Shown here: piece after piece, positions 53,349 to 62,869 of the stretch
How positions within the stretch are numbered: position 1 is the first letter of the stretch
Layout: the number at the start of each line of letters is the position of its first letter
Origin: Thalassomonas sp. RHCl1
GTDB lineage: Bacteria > Pseudomonadota > Gammaproteobacteria > Enterobacterales > Alteromonadaceae
Reading direction: 5' to 3'
DNA length: 64,000 nt
NCBI RefSeq assembly: GCF_947387555.1
Contig: NZ_CANDNZ010000008.1
Coordinates: 124,001-188,000, forward strand
The notes under the pieces: model-generated
The model's database searches: none
The model's input: the letters and a program-made list of their open reading frames with translations, nothing else
What the model was told of the DNA's origin: nothing
Translations under genes and position numbers: made by a program

Positions 53349-55241
53349 ATGATGAGCAATGAAGATACCCCGGTAAATGAAACCCAGGTTGAAAATGAAG
53401 ACAGGCGTAAGTTTTTTGGCAAAACCGCCCTTTTAGGTGCCGGCGCTGTTGCTGCCCCGATGACGGCGACTATGTTTGCCTCTATGGCTAAGGCGCAGGC
53501 CAGCGAAGTGGCGAATAGCCCGGTTATCCATCCCGGTGAGCTTGATGAATATTATGGTTTCTGGAGTGGCGGCCATTCCGGTGAAGTACGCATTTTGGGC
53601 ATCCCTTCCATGCGTGAGTTGATGCGTATTCCTGTGTTTAATACCGACAGCGCCACGGGTTGGGGTCTGACGGATGAAAGTAAACGCATTAAAGGCGACA
53701 GCGCTCATTTACATGCCGGTGACTCCCATCACCCCCATATGAGTATGCAAGACGGCCGTTATGACGGTAAATATGTTTTTATCAATGATAAGGCCAATAC
53801 CCGGGTTGCCCGCATCCGCTGTGATGTGATGAAGACCGATAAAATGCTTACCGTGCCTAATGTCCAGGCCATCCATGGTTTGCGGGTACAGAAAGTACCT
53901 TATACCAAGTATGTGATCTGTAACGGTGAATTTGAGATCCCCATGAACAATGACGGCAAGTCATCTTTAGAAGATGTCAGCAGCTACCGCTCTTTGTTTA
54001 ATGTCATTGATGCCGAGAGCATGGAAGTGGCGTTCCAGGTCATGGTAGACGGTAACCTGGATAATACCGATGCCGATTATGACGGCAAATATTTCGCATC
54101 CACCTGTTATAACTCGGAAATGGGCATGAATCTGGGAGATATGATCTCCTCGGAGCGCGACCATGTGGTGGTCTTTAACCTGCCCCGTTGTGAAGCGGCG
54201 GTAAAAGCCGGTAAGTTTAAGACGTATAACGGTAACAGCATTCCGGTACTGGACGGGCGTAAGGGTTCCAAGCTGACCCGTTACATTCCTGTGCCTAAGT
54301 CGCCTCACGGCATGAATACCTCCCCGAACGGTAAGTATTTTGTTGCTAACGGTAAGTTATCGCCGACGGTTTCCGTGATTGAAATCGCCAAGCTGGATGA
54401 CTTGTTTAACGACAAAATCAAGCCGCGTGATGCTATTGTCGCCGAGCCGGAACTAGGTTTAGGACCGCTGCATACCGCCTTCGATAATAAAGGTTATGCC
54501 TATACTACCTTGTTCCTTGACAGCCAGATTGCCAAGTGGAATGTAGAGGATGCTATCGCTGCCCATAATGGCAAAAAAGTGAACTACATCCGCCAGAAAC
54601 TGGACGTTCACTATCAGCCGGGCCATAACCATACCTCTGCCGGTGAAACCCGGGATGCTGATGGCAAGTGGCTCATTTCACTGTGTAAGTTCTCAAAAGA
54701 CAGGTTCCTGCCGGTAGGGCCGCTGCGTCCTGAAAATGATCAGCTGATCGATATTTCCGGTGATGAAATGAAGCTGGTACATGACGGCCCGACCTTTGCC
54801 GAGCCCCATGACTGTATGATAGTGCACCGCAGTAAAGTGAAGCCGAAAAAACTCTGGCCGCGTACCGATCCTATTTTTGCCGAAACCATTGCCATGGCAA
54901 AACGTGACGGCGTAGATGTCTATACCGACAACAAGGTCATTCGCGACGGCAAAAAAGTGCGGGTTTATATGACGTCGATCGCACCGACTTACGGCATGAA
55001 TGAGTTCAAGGTCAAACTGGGTGATGAAGTGACGGTTGTAGTAACCAACCTGGATCAGGTGGAAGATGTCACTCACGGTTTCTGTATGACCAATCACGGG
55101 GTACAGATGGAAATCGGGCCGCAGGCAACGGCTTCTATTACCTTCACTGCCGACAAACCCGGTGTGCAGTGGTACTACTGTAACTGGTTCTGTCATGCGC
55201 TGCACATGGAAATGCGTGGCCGAATGCTGGTAGAAGCTTAA
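53349..55241 (+). CDS. nosZ: Nitrous oxide reductase NosZ (Tat-exported)
   Basis: A 630-residue copper enzyme with a Tat signal ([22 protein letters not shown]), so it belongs to the Tat-exported clade I. The beta-propeller carries the CuZ histidines, for example in [21 protein letters not shown] and [10 protein letters not shown]. The C-terminal cupredoxin holds CuA ligands in [16 protein letters not shown] (CxxxCxxxHxxM). It reduces N2O to N2 in the periplasm as the last step of denitrification. The ATG has GGAGAACC upstream. A terminator-like hairpin follows. Confidence 0.96.
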   Translation: MMSNEDTPVNETQVENEDRRKFFGKTALLGAGAVAAPMTATMFASMAKAQASEVANSPVIHPGELDEYYGFWSGGHSGEVRILGIPSMRELMRIPVFNTDSATGWGLTDESKRIKGDSAHLHAGDSHHPHMSMQDGRYDGKYVFINDKANTRVARIRCDVMKTDKMLTVPNVQAIHGLRVQKVPYTKYVICNGEFEIPMNNDGKSSLEDVSSYRSLFNVIDAESMEVAFQVMVDGNLDNTDADYDGKYFASTCYNSEMGMNLGDMISSERDHVVVFNLPRCEAAVKAGKFKTYNGNSIPVLDGRKGSKLTRYIPVPKSPHGMNTSPNGKYFVANGKLSPTVSVIEIAKLDDLFNDKIKPRDAIVAEPELGLGPLHTAFDNKGYAYTTLFLDSQIAKWNVEDAIAAHNGKKVNYIRQKLDVHYQPGHNHTSAGETRDADGKWLISLCKFSKDRFLPVGPLRPENDQLIDISGDEMKLVHDGPTFAEPHDCMIVHRSKVKPKKLWPRTDPIFAETIAMAKRDGVDVYTDNKVIRDGKKVRVYMTSIAPTYGMNEFKVKLGDEVTVVVTNLDQVEDVTHGFCMTNHGVQMEIGPQATASITFTADKPGVQWYYCNWFCHALHMEMRGRMLVEA

Positions 55242-55254
55242 TCTTTGATTGAGT

Positions 55255-55283
55255 GGCAAGGCGGGACGCTGCCTTGCCTTTTT
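55255..55283 (+). terminator. Terminator or attenuator between nosZ and nosD
   Basis: GGCAAGGC (55255-55262) pairs perfectly with GCCTTGCC (55271-55278) around an 8-base loop and is followed by TTTTT (55279-55283). It lies 13 bases past the nosZ stop, so transcription of nosDFYL may be reduced or started separately. Confidence 0.75.
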
Positions 55284-55410
55284 CATTTGTGCTTTTCATT
55301 TTCGCAAATAGAGAGCAGCAGGCAAAACACAAATGAAAAAGGCAATTAACCAGCTGAATATGAGCAATATGAAGATAACCGGCAAACTTTTACTTATAAA
55401 CAGGGACAGC

Positions 55411-56769
55411 ATGAGTAAAAAAATGATTTATTTCCTGCTTACACTCCTGATGCCTTTACTGTCAGGGCAAGGGGCGATAGCGAAAGAATGGCGCTTATCG
55501 CCAGGGGACAATTTACAGCAGCAACTGGACTTGAGTGCTGACGGTGATGTTTTGCTGTTGGCCCCGGGTAGCTATAGCGGCAATTTTATTATTGAAAAAG
55601 CGATCCGCCTGTCGGGAGTTGAAGGTGCGGTGATCGACGCCGGCGGACAGGGCAATGCCATCACCATTAAAAGCTCCGGCATCACCATAGAAAATTTGTC
55701 CATTATCAATTGGGGAGACGATCTTACCGCCCAGAACGCCGGTATTTATTCCGACAAGGCCACTAATAAGTTAACCATTGCTAACAACCGCTTAAAAGGC
55801 GACGGTTTTGGCATGTGGCTGCAAAAAAGCGAGTATCTTAGCGTGTTGAACAATACCGTTGAAGGTAACCCGGGCATACGCTCGGCGGACCGGGGCAATG
55901 GTATCCAGCTCTCTTCCATCAAACATGCCGAAGTGCGTGGCAATACCATCTTTCATACCCGTGACGGCCTTTATATTATTTCCAGCCAGGATAACCTGAT
56001 CATAGGCAATACCATGCATGACCTGCGTTACGGCGTGCATTATATGTATTCCCACAGCAATAAGGTGATTAACAACCTGGCGTATAGGACCCGGGCGGGA
56101 TATGCCCTGATGAGCTCCCGCAACTTGGAGGTGCTGGGCAATACCAGCCGCGACAGCGAAGATTACGGTTTTTTGATGAATTTTATTACCTCTTCGCACA
56201 TTAAAAACAATGTTATCGAGAAAGTTTGGACCAAGCCGGAAAACAAGGTGTTGGGACGGGACGGCAAAGGTCTGTTTGTTTATAACTCTGCCTACAATAC
56301 CATCTCGGGCAATAAGGTCGAATCGGCGGAAATCGGTATTCATCTCACCGCGGGTTCGGAAAACACTAAGGTGTACGGCAACAGCTTTATTGATAATCCG
56401 ACCCAGGTGAAATATGTCTCCAATAAAAAGCAGGAATGGAGCCTGGAAGGCCAGGGGAATTTCTGGAGTAATTATCTCGGCTGGGATATGGACGGCGACA
56501 ATATCGGCGATACCGTGTTTGAGCCTAACGACGGCATCGATAAACTGATCTGGCAATATCCGGAAATGAAGATCCTGATGGACAGTCCGGCGGTGTTGAT
56601 TTTGCGTTGGGTACAGCGCCAGTTTCCGGTATTAAAGCCGCCGGGGATTAAAGACAGTTTTCCGTTAATGTTACCGCCGGTGCCAGCAAAGGATCGCCAG
56701 GTAACCGACTCAGATGCAACATCGCCGCAGCTTGCCGTTGCGGCATCAGGAAATAATTCTTATGAATAA
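55411..56769 (+). CDS. nosD: NosD, periplasmic copper-site maturation protein
   Basis: A 452-residue precursor with a signal peptide (MIYFLLTLLMPLLSGQGAIA) and a right-handed parallel beta-helix (carbohydrate-binding/sugar-hydrolysis type repeats; motifs such as GDGFGMWLQKSEYLSVLNN and GNTMHDLRYGVHYMYSHSN). NosD works with the NosFY transporter to mature the CuZ site of NosZ. The ATG at 55411 has AGGG at 6-base spacing and gives the signal peptide directly; an ATG at 55333 would add a 26-residue unlikely extension. The end overlaps nosF by 8 bases. Confidence 0.9.
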   Translation: MSKKMIYFLLTLLMPLLSGQGAIAKEWRLSPGDNLQQQLDLSADGDVLLLAPGSYSGNFIIEKAIRLSGVEGAVIDAGGQGNAITIKSSGITIENLSIINWGDDLTAQNAGIYSDKATNKLTIANNRLKGDGFGMWLQKSEYLSVLNNTVEGNPGIRSADRGNGIQLSSIKHAEVRGNTIFHTRDGLYIISSQDNLIIGNTMHDLRYGVHYMYSHSNKVINNLAYRTRAGYALMSSRNLEVLGNTSRDSEDYGFLMNFITSSHIKNNVIEKVWTKPENKVLGRDGKGLFVYNSAYNTISGNKVESAEIGIHLTAGSENTKVYGNSFIDNPTQVKYVSNKKQEWSLEGQGNFWSNYLGWDMDGDNIGDTVFEPNDGIDKLIWQYPEMKILMDSPAVLILRWVQRQFPVLKPPGIKDSFPLMLPPVPAKDRQVTDSDATSPQLAVAASGNNSYE

Positions 56770-57700
56770 AGCACCACTGGTTTCTTTATCCGGGGTCAGC
56801 AAAAGCTATCCCAAACTCACCGCACTGGACAATGTCTCCATGGAGCTGCACCAGGGAGAAGTCCTGGGGTTGTTCGGCCATAACGGCGCCGGTAAAACCA
56901 CCATGATGAAGCTGATCCTCGGGGTCATTTCCCCAAGCAAGGGTCAGGTACAGGTCATGGGCATGGCGCCGGACTCAAAAGCTGCCTGGCACAGCCGCGC
57001 CAAGGTGGGTTACCTGCCGGAAAATGTCAGTTTTTATGAGCACCTGACCGGGCTGGAAGTGCTGACCTATTTCGCACGGCTCAAAGGCCTGGATAAAAAA
57101 GACGCCCTGGCGTTAATCGAACAAGTGGGTATTACCCATGCGATGAAACGCCAGGTGAAAACCTATTCCAAAGGTATGCGCCAGCGTTTGGGCCTGGCCC
57201 AGGCGTTTATCGGCGCGCCTAAGTTATTATTGCTGGATGAACCAACCGTCGGTTTAGATCCCATTGCCACCGCGGAGTTTTACCAGACGGTGGACCAACT
57301 GAAAAACCAGGGTACAAGCATTATCTTATGCTCCCATGTGCTGCCCGGGGTTGAACAGCATATTGACCGGGCGATCATCTTGTCATCGGGTAAAATGCTG
57401 GCCATGGGCACCCTGGCCCAGCTACGCCGTGATGCCGATTTGCCGGTGGCCATTAAGCCTTGCGGACTTAACGGCGCCGTACGCGAGGATGCCAAACTGA
57501 TGTCTTATTTATCCGATCAGGCCGGGGATAATAACCAGACCTTATATGTGCCGGAGCAGGAAAAACTGGCGATCCTCAGGCAATTACTCGCTTATGAGCA
57601 TTTAACCGATGTTAAGGTGGAAGCCGCCAGCCTGGAGCAGGTGTATCAACATTATTTAAGCGGCGCCCATAAGCTAACCAGTGGAGAGAAGCGGTCATGA
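56762..57700 (+). CDS. nosF: NosF, ABC-transporter ATPase
   Basis: A 312-residue ABC ATPase with Walker A GHNGAGKTT (~38-46), the Q-loop region, the signature YSKGMRQRLGLAQ, Walker B LLLLDEPTVGLDP and the switch histidine in CSHVLPG. It powers the NosY permease in CuZ maturation. The ATG at 56762 lies 9 bases after AGGA and overlaps the nosD stop; the frame upstream is not coding. The stop overlaps nosY by 4 bases. Confidence 0.94.
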   Translation: MNKAPLVSLSGVSKSYPKLTALDNVSMELHQGEVLGLFGHNGAGKTTMMKLILGVISPSKGQVQVMGMAPDSKAAWHSRAKVGYLPENVSFYEHLTGLEVLTYFARLKGLDKKDALALIEQVGITHAMKRQVKTYSKGMRQRLGLAQAFIGAPKLLLLDEPTVGLDPIATAEFYQTVDQLKNQGTSIILCSHVLPGVEQHIDRAIILSSGKMLAMGTLAQLRRDADLPVAIKPCGLNGAVREDAKLMSYLSDQAGDNNQTLYVPEQEKLAILRQLLAYEHLTDVKVEAASLEQVYQHYLSGAHKLTSGEKRS

Positions 57701-58515
57701 GACAAATATTTACCGTAGCCAACAAAGAATTCCATGACGGCTTAAGAAACCGCTGGTTTATTTCCATCACCTTAATTTTTGCGCTGTTATCTGTGGGCTT
57801 AACTTATTTTGGCGCCGCAGCCTCCGGTACCACAGGGGTCACATCGTTATCGACAACCGTGGCCAGTTTATCCAGCTTGGCGGTGTTTTTAATTCCGCTG
57901 ATTGCCTTACTGGTCAGTTATGACAGTTTTGTCGGCGAACAGGAAGGCGGCACCTTATTATTGCTGCTGACCTATCCGCTAAGTAAAAGCCAGTTATTGC
58001 TGGGTAAATTTCTCGGGCAAGGCAGTATCATCGCCCTGGCCACTTTTTTAGGGTTCGGTACCTCGGCGGTGCTGCTGTATATGAATCTCGGCAGCAGCGA
58101 GCTGGTGGCAACCTTTGCCGTATTTATCACCAGTGCGATTTTGCTCGGCCTGAGTTTTACCGCCATTGCCTATATCTTAAGTTTACTGGTGAGTGAAAAA
58201 TCCAAAGCCGCCGGATTGGCGCTTATTGTCTGGTTTCTATTTGCCCTGGCTTTTGATCTGGTGATGCTGGCGCTGTTGGTGGGCATCGAAGACGGCTTAA
58301 GTCAGCAGGGTCTGACCCAGCTGATGATGCTTAACCCTTCGGATATTTTCCGCCTGGTGAATCTGGCGGGCCTGGACAGCACGGATGTTAACGGGGTACT
58401 GGCTGTGGCGATCAATGCCAGTATGGGACAGGGGGTCTTGTTCAGCCTGTTATTGCTTTGGGTGGTACTGCCGTTATCTGTGGCGATTGCTATTTTTAGG
58501 AAAAAGAAATTATGA
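57697..58515 (+). CDS. nosY: NosY, ABC-transporter permease
   Basis: A 272-residue membrane protein with six hydrophobic helices of the ABC-2 type (for example FISITLIFALLSVGLTYFGAAA, IIALATFLGFGTSAVLLYM and GVLFSLLLLWVVLPLSVAIAIF). The conserved DSFVGEQEGGTLLLLLTYPLSKSQLLLGKFLG is typical of NosY. With NosF and NosD it supplies a sulfur species or otherwise matures CuZ. It overlaps nosF (ATGA) and nosL, so nosDFYL are translationally linked. Confidence 0.93.
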   Translation: MRQIFTVANKEFHDGLRNRWFISITLIFALLSVGLTYFGAAASGTTGVTSLSTTVASLSSLAVFLIPLIALLVSYDSFVGEQEGGTLLLLLTYPLSKSQLLLGKFLGQGSIIALATFLGFGTSAVLLYMNLGSSELVATFAVFITSAILLGLSFTAIAYILSLLVSEKSKAAGLALIVWFLFALAFDLVMLALLVGIEDGLSQQGLTQLMMLNPSDIFRLVNLAGLDSTDVNGVLAVAINASMGQGVLFSLLLLWVVLPLSVAIAIFRKKKL

Positions 58516-59012
58516 AAAAATTATTTACCTCTTGTTTATCGGTATGCTTGTCCCTGTTTTTGCTGGCCTCGTGCGGCGGGGATGATAAGCAGCTGGCCAT
58601 GGTGCAAAAGGCGGTGGCGATTGAAAGTGGCGAGGAGTGCCATTTATGCGGCATGATCATCTCTAATTTTGCCGGCCCCAAGGGGGAGTTATACCGCAAG
58701 GAACAGCAAAATACCGTGCATAAGTTTTGCTCCACCCGGGATATGTTCAGTTATTATCTGGATCCGGAAAACCAGCGTAATGTCAGCGTTATGTATGTTC
58801 ATGATATGAGTAAAATGCCCTGGGAAGCCCCGGATGACGGTTATTTTATCGATGCCAAAAGTGCCTGGTTTGTTGCCGGTTCAAACAAGACCGGCGCCAT
58901 GGGCAAAACTTTGGCCAGTTTCAGCAAGCAGCAAGATGCCCGGGCTTTTGCCAAAGAATACGGCGGTAAGGTCATTAACTTTGAACAGGTCAAGTTAGCC
59001 GTTTTGATGTGA
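58512..59012 (+). CDS. nosL: NosL, copper chaperone lipoprotein
   Basis: A 166-residue lipoprotein with lipobox LLASC (Cys near residue 21) and the NosL copper motif CHLCGMII (near 43-50), followed by EQQNTVHKFCSTRDMFSYY. NosL is an outer-membrane or periplasmic Cu(I) chaperone for NosZ. It overlaps nosY by 4 bases and closes the nosRZDFYL cluster; no nosX-like flavin transferase is seen in this window. Confidence 0.92.
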   Translation: MKKLFTSCLSVCLSLFLLASCGGDDKQLAMVQKAVAIESGEECHLCGMIISNFAGPKGELYRKEQQNTVHKFCSTRDMFSYYLDPENQRNVSVMYVHDMSKMPWEAPDDGYFIDAKSAWFVAGSNKTGAMGKTLASFSKQQDARAFAKEYGGKVINFEQVKLAVLM

Positions 59013-59124
59013 TCGCTTGCCGGGAAGTGGATAGCAAACCAAATGCTTGCCGGCCCCCTCTTGTAATTTTCTCTGTTAAGGTTAGGCTAGGCTTATTTAC
59101 TAAGATCTTTCTTTGGCTCAGGAT

Positions 59125-59709
59125 ATGTCGTTGCACCCTCTTATTGTCGGGATATTAATTTTATTTTTGACCGGCTGCTCGCTGCAAAAAAGCGCCGGGG
59201 TTCGTTATCAGGAAAAATTTGATTTTGGCAGTGTCCGGGCCTATTCCTTTTTGCCCCGCGACTCGGCGGCGAACGAAGAGCAAAACATCAGCGATGTGAT
59301 GCGTAATAATATCGAGTTGGCGCTGGAGCAGGTGCTGGATGATTCGGGATTTCACTACACTGAGGCTCGTCAGTCGGATCTTGTGGTTGCCTATCATCTG
59401 GTCCAGGGAAAGTCTCATGGGCCATTTCAAATTGGCGTCAATCACCAGGCGTTAAAACGTTATAACCTCGGGGTGAAATATTGTGAATATTGCCTGAAAT
59501 CCGGCTCAGATCCCGGTTCGAGAAAATTGCGGCGACTTGATGTCGGCACTTTGATCCTTGATCTGCTCGACCCCGATAACCAGCGCTCGGTGTGGCGCAG
59601 TATCTATCCGGTAAAAATTAAGGCCGAAGATAACAGTCGCAAGGTGCAGGAAAAAATCCAGACAGCGATCGCTCTGATGTTGGCGCAATATCCGGGAAAA
59701 TCCGCCTGA
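59125..59709 (+). CDS. DUF4136-type lipoprotein
   Basis: A lipoprotein of about 194 residues with signal LIVGILILFLTGC and a mature domain that fits DUF4136 (YQEKFDFGSVRAYSFLPRD, IELALEQVLDDSGFHYTEARQSDLVVAYHLV, LILDLLDPDNQRSVWRSIY). Function of the family is unknown. The start is uncertain: ATG 59125 lies only one base past AGGA, while TTG 59113 or TTG 59131 have other drawbacks. It follows nosL by about 110 bases and may be independent. Confidence 0.75.
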   Translation: MSLHPLIVGILILFLTGCSLQKSAGVRYQEKFDFGSVRAYSFLPRDSAANEEQNISDVMRNNIELALEQVLDDSGFHYTEARQSDLVVAYHLVQGKSHGPFQIGVNHQALKRYNLGVKYCEYCLKSGSDPGSRKLRRLDVGTLILDLLDPDNQRSVWRSIYPVKIKAEDNSRKVQEKIQTAIALMLAQYPGKSA

Positions 59710-59732
59710 TTTATCTGGCATGAGGTAAAGTT

Positions 59733-60290
59733 ATGCTCAAATGGTTAACCAGTTTGTTGGTGGTGATTTTTGGTTTTATGGTGATCTTGTTAGCCTTAGG
59801 TTATCTGCTAAAAGAAAATGAGGCACAAACCACTGCCCTTAAGCAGGAGCTGGATCAGCAACGGGCCCGTGCTTTAAAGGAAAAAGCCTTAAAGGAGCAG
59901 GCCAGGAAAGCGAATGGCCAGAGAGAAATGTTTGTTCTTGAGCCTTATGAGGAAGTTGATCGGCAAGAGACTGTTGCTTATCGCCTGGAGGAAGCGGAAG
60001 ATAAAGCAGATACCAATACGCCGATACTGGCTTCTATGGCCCGGGTGGCCAGGGAGCATTCAAGTTGCGAGTCGGACCAGCAATGCTTGTTGTTTAACCT
60101 TGACCACAAAGGGGCCGGTTGCTGGTTGTCGGTAAATACCCGAGGGGCGGCGATATTAGCGAAAATATCGGCGTTACACCCCGGCGGAGTCGGGGCCGAC
60201 ACGCCGGATATCTGTCTGGTGGCTAAAGATATCAAGGCGGTTTGCCGTGATTATCGTTGTAGCGAACAAGTCGGTAATCCTGCCTTATAA
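59733..60290 (+). CDS. Membrane-anchored hypothetical protein
   Basis: A 185-residue protein with one N-terminal membrane helix (SLLVVIFGFMVILLALGYLL), a charged coiled coil (~33-66) and a C-terminal domain with several cysteines (SSCESDQQCLL, GCWLSV, DICLVAKDIKAVCRDYRCSE) that may form disulfides in the periplasm. I recognise no family. It follows the DUF4136 lipoprotein gene by 23 bases on the same strand, so the two are likely co-transcribed. A GAGG site lies 6 bases before the ATG. Confidence 0.68.
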   Translation: MLKWLTSLLVVIFGFMVILLALGYLLKENEAQTTALKQELDQQRARALKEKALKEQARKANGQREMFVLEPYEEVDRQETVAYRLEEAEDKADTNTPILASMARVAREHSSCESDQQCLLFNLDHKGAGCWLSVNTRGAAILAKISALHPGGVGADTPDICLVAKDIKAVCRDYRCSEQVGNPAL

Positions 60291-60355
60291 ACGCTTATCT
60301 GCTCTGCTATCAAACTGGTTCAAAAGGAAATATGCACTTTGCATCGGCTTAGGGC

Positions 60356-60361
60356 TATAAT
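60356..60361 (+). promoter_or_regulatory. -10 element of the rraB gene
   Basis: A perfect TATAAT lies 35 bases before the rraB start. The -35 position (60333-60338, TGCACT) is poor, so the call is based on the -10 alone. Confidence 0.4.
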
Positions 60362-60396
60362 AGCGTCCATTAATTTGACTTTAGAATGAAGTAAAC

Positions 60397-60720
60397 ATGA
60401 ATTTTCCAGACGATGATACCGGCCAGGTATTGGCCGAAATGCACCAGGCGGGGATTGACCTGAGTGTTAGCCATGAGGTGGTTTTTTTCCAGTTATTTGA
60501 GCAGCAGGCCCAGGCCAAGGCGATGGCGGATTTTATTCAAGAAACTATGCCGGAAGTGAGTATCAGCCTGCACCCGGATGAAACCCCGAATGTCTGGGAT
60601 CTGGACTGCACTGTGTCTATGGTGCCCGCCTATGAAGATGTGGTCGCGCGCGAACAGCAGTTTGAAAGTATTGCCGCCAAGTTTGACGGTTATAACGACG
60701 GCTGGGGCATAGAAGCTTAA
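60397..60720 (+). CDS. rraB: RraB-like regulator of ribonuclease E
   Basis: A 107-residue acidic cytoplasmic protein with the RraB pattern: MNFPDDDTGQVLAEMHQAGIDLSVSHEVVFFQLF at the start, the central WDLDCTVSMVPAYEDVVAREQQFESIAAKFDGYNDGWG near the end. RraB binds and inhibits RNase E and so alters mRNA decay. At 107 residues it is slightly shorter than the E. coli protein. It stands as a single gene with its own promoter-like -10. Confidence 0.82.
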   Translation: MNFPDDDTGQVLAEMHQAGIDLSVSHEVVFFQLFEQQAQAKAMADFIQETMPEVSISLHPDETPNVWDLDCTVSMVPAYEDVVAREQQFESIAAKFDGYNDGWGIEA

Positions 60721-60739
60721 TCTTTCTTCTTTCGGGCCA

Positions 60740-61390
60740 TTAGTTATTCTCTTTTTCTTCTTTATCAGCCTCTTTTTCTGAGATGTGAAAAGCCGGTAAA
60801 GAGACCTGCCAGTAAATGGCCGCCAGGCGCAGGGTCAGGGCGCCGCTAATGGCCAGGATCAAACTGGTATTCTGGCCAAAAGCAAAATAATCCAGCGCCA
60901 CATAGAGGCAGCTGCCGAGCATGGCGGCGGTGGCGTATATTTCCTGGCGTAATATCATGGGAATCACATTACACAGTACGTCCCGGATCATACCGCCGGC
61001 AACACCGGTTAAGGTGCCCATCACGATAGCCACCGGCATAGGGGCACTCAGCGATAAGGCTTTGGCAGTGCCCAATACCGCAAATAATGCCAGGCCAAAG
61101 GCGTCGGCAATTAACAAAAAACGTTTAGGGATACGCTTGGGCCGTCTGACGATCAATATGGTCAGGATGGCGGTGATCAAAATCAGCCAGAGATAAACCG
61201 GATTGGCGACCCAGAATACCGGATAGGCCCCCAGGATCACATCCCGTATGGTGCCGCCGCCTACTGCGGTGACCGAGGCCAGTACTACGACCCCGAAAGG
61301 GTCGAGTTTATAACGCCCGGCCATTAATGCCCCGGAAAGGGCGAACACCACAACGCCGAAAAGATCCAGGTAGTACAGCAGTTCCGTCAT
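60740..61390 (-). CDS. TRIC/UPF0126-family membrane channel
   Basis: A 216-residue membrane protein with two copies of a three-helix unit, each with the family motif: AVGGGTIRDVILG (~42-54) and GVAGGMIRDVLCN (~127-139). Prokaryotic members of the TRIC family form cation channels; the physiological role here is unknown. It ends with a Glu/Lys-rich tail. It is on the minus strand 10 bases after the rhodanese gene, so the two may be co-transcribed. Confidence 0.88.
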   Translation of the reverse strand: MTELLYYLDLFGVVVFALSGALMAGRYKLDPFGVVVLASVTAVGGGTIRDVILGAYPVFWVANPVYLWLILITAILTILIVRRPKRIPKRFLLIADAFGLALFAVLGTAKALSLSAPMPVAIVMGTLTGVAGGMIRDVLCNVIPMILRQEIYATAAMLGSCLYVALDYFAFGQNTSLILAISGALTLRLAAIYWQVSLPAFHISEKEADKEEKENN

Positions 61391-61400
61391 AGGGTTATAT

Positions 61401-61808
61401 TTAGGGCGTTCTCACCAGCGGCAGCCCGGCTTGTTGCCAGCCTTTAATATCGCCGCTCAGGTGGCGAACGCCGGTAAAGCCCTGCTCGATCAATAATGAT
61501 TCGGCAATGGCTGCCCGTCTGCCGGAGCGGCAATGTACAATAACTTTGGCATCTTTATAGCGGCTTATTTTCGTCATTTTTTCCGCTAAAGTATCGTGGC
61601 TGATGTTAACGGCACCCGTGATATGTCCCTGGGCAAACTCTTCCTGGCTGCGTACGTCTAAAACGATAAATTCAGGGGCTTTAGGGGCGGCTAATAAACT
61701 CATCAGCTGCGCCTGGGAAACCTGCTGGGTTTCAAAGGCAAATACCTGGCTGGAAAGCGTGAATAACAGGGCGGTCAGGCCGTGAAGCAAACACTTGGAG
61801 CTGTTCAT
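61401..61808 (-). CDS. Periplasmic rhodanese-domain protein
   Basis: A 135-residue precursor with a signal peptide (CLLHGLTALLFTLSSQVFA) and a single rhodanese domain. The active-site loop is VIVHCRSGRRAAIAE with catalytic cysteine in HCRSGRR. Such proteins may transfer sulfane sulfur or act as redox proteins in the periplasm. The ATG at 61808 has GAGG 6 bases upstream; a longer frame to 61916 is Cys-rich and overlaps the preceding gene, so it is rejected. Confidence 0.85.
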   Translation of the reverse strand: MNSSKCLLHGLTALLFTLSSQVFAFETQQVSQAQLMSLLAAPKAPEFIVLDVRSQEEFAQGHITGAVNISHDTLAEKMTKISRYKDAKVIVHCRSGRRAAIAESLLIEQGFTGVRHLSGDIKGWQQAGLPLVRTP

Positions 61809-61851
61809 AATAACCTCGATCAATAAGTGGCAGTTAATTGTTATTGTGTGA

Positions 61852-62817
61852 TTAAACCTTGGGCATTGCCAGCAGCAAAACGACAGTAAACAACAGGAAA
61901 AAGCTGCAGATAACACTTAGCTGTTTTATCCGTTTACCGGCGTGAATAATATCGGCCGGCTCTGGTTGCCTGCCGGGATCATTAAAGGCCGGTCTGCGCA
62001 GTTTTTGTTGATCATAGCTGGCTACCCCACCTAATTTTATGCCTAAGGTGAGGGCAAAACAATAGATCAGCAGATCGTTGTTTAACCTGAAAAAATATGG
62101 CCGCAGCAAGCGGGTAAATAACACCAGGTTTTTACCCGAGGTAAAGAGCAACAATAACAACACAAACAGCCTGACGGGCAGCCACTGCAACATTTTTACC
62201 AGCTGATCGGCTGATTGGCCAAAATGCAGGAAGCGCTGTCGTTTGACATTCCAGCTAAAATGCATTTCCAGCAATAACCGGTAGGCGATGGCGGCAAGTC
62301 CTCCGCCGATGAGGAAAAAAAAGCTCACGGTAAAAAGCAGGGCGCAGTGATGTAATAGTTGGCTTTCGATGCAGGCTTTTGCCAGTCCCATAGGGGATAA
62401 CTGCTGGGTATCCCGTAACAACCAGGGGGTCAGGGTTTCCCGTGCCAGGTATTTTTGTTGTGCTGTCAGGGCTTTGGCCACGCTAAGGCTGGTTTCTCCC
62501 TGACTTAACGAGCCTAAGGCCAGATAAAGCAGCAAACCCTGCCATAACCAGGGCACTTCGATAAAGGCCTCAAATAACCATAAGATCACCAGTAAGGGAC
62601 TCAGGGTGACCAGGATGGCGACCAAGCCGGCAATACTTTGTTGGTTTTGGCTGTTGCTGCTTTTGTTAACCTTGTCCGACAAGCGCTGGCAATAAAAACG
62701 AAAATAATGCAGCGGCCGGGGATCCGAGAACCGGGTCACGATGAATTTCACCAGTAACACACTAAAAAGTAATAATACCGAAAAACTAAGGCCGGTTATT
62801 TCCGGGAAATTCATCAT
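61852..62817 (-). CDS. CbiB/CobD-like membrane protein
   Basis: A 321-residue protein with about five to six hydrophobic helices and the pattern of the CbiB/AmpE superfamily (SDPRPLHYFRFYCQRLSDKV, YLALGSLSQGETSLSVAKAL, LLIYCFALTLGIKLGGVASYDQQKLRRPAF). Similar proteins are annotated as cobalamin biosynthesis protein in related genomes, but there is no other cobalamin gene here, so that function is not supported by context. It lies between mtnN and the rhodanese gene on the same strand. Confidence 0.7.
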   Translation of the reverse strand: MMNFPEITGLSFSVLLLFSVLLVKFIVTRFSDPRPLHYFRFYCQRLSDKVNKSSNSQNQQSIAGLVAILVTLSPLLVILWLFEAFIEVPWLWQGLLLYLALGSLSQGETSLSVAKALTAQQKYLARETLTPWLLRDTQQLSPMGLAKACIESQLLHHCALLFTVSFFFLIGGGLAAIAYRLLLEMHFSWNVKRQRFLHFGQSADQLVKMLQWLPVRLFVLLLLLFTSGKNLVLFTRLLRPYFFRLNNDLLIYCFALTLGIKLGGVASYDQQKLRRPAFNDPGRQPEPADIIHAGKRIKQLSVICSFFLLFTVVLLLAMPKV

Positions 62818-62869
62818 AGTGGCGCCGGGCTCTCCTAAGAGTTAGCCTGAATTCAGGCTTGTTTAAAGA

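Noticed and set aside
61808-61916. Longer start for the rhodanese gene
   Set aside because: The extension is Cys-rich, overlaps the preceding gene and would bury the signal peptide; the ATG at 61808 has a good ribosome-binding site.
61852-62817. Cobalamin biosynthesis role for the CbiB-like protein
   Set aside because: No other cobalamin gene is near it, and the similarity is to the wider membrane superfamily, so only a family-level name is given.
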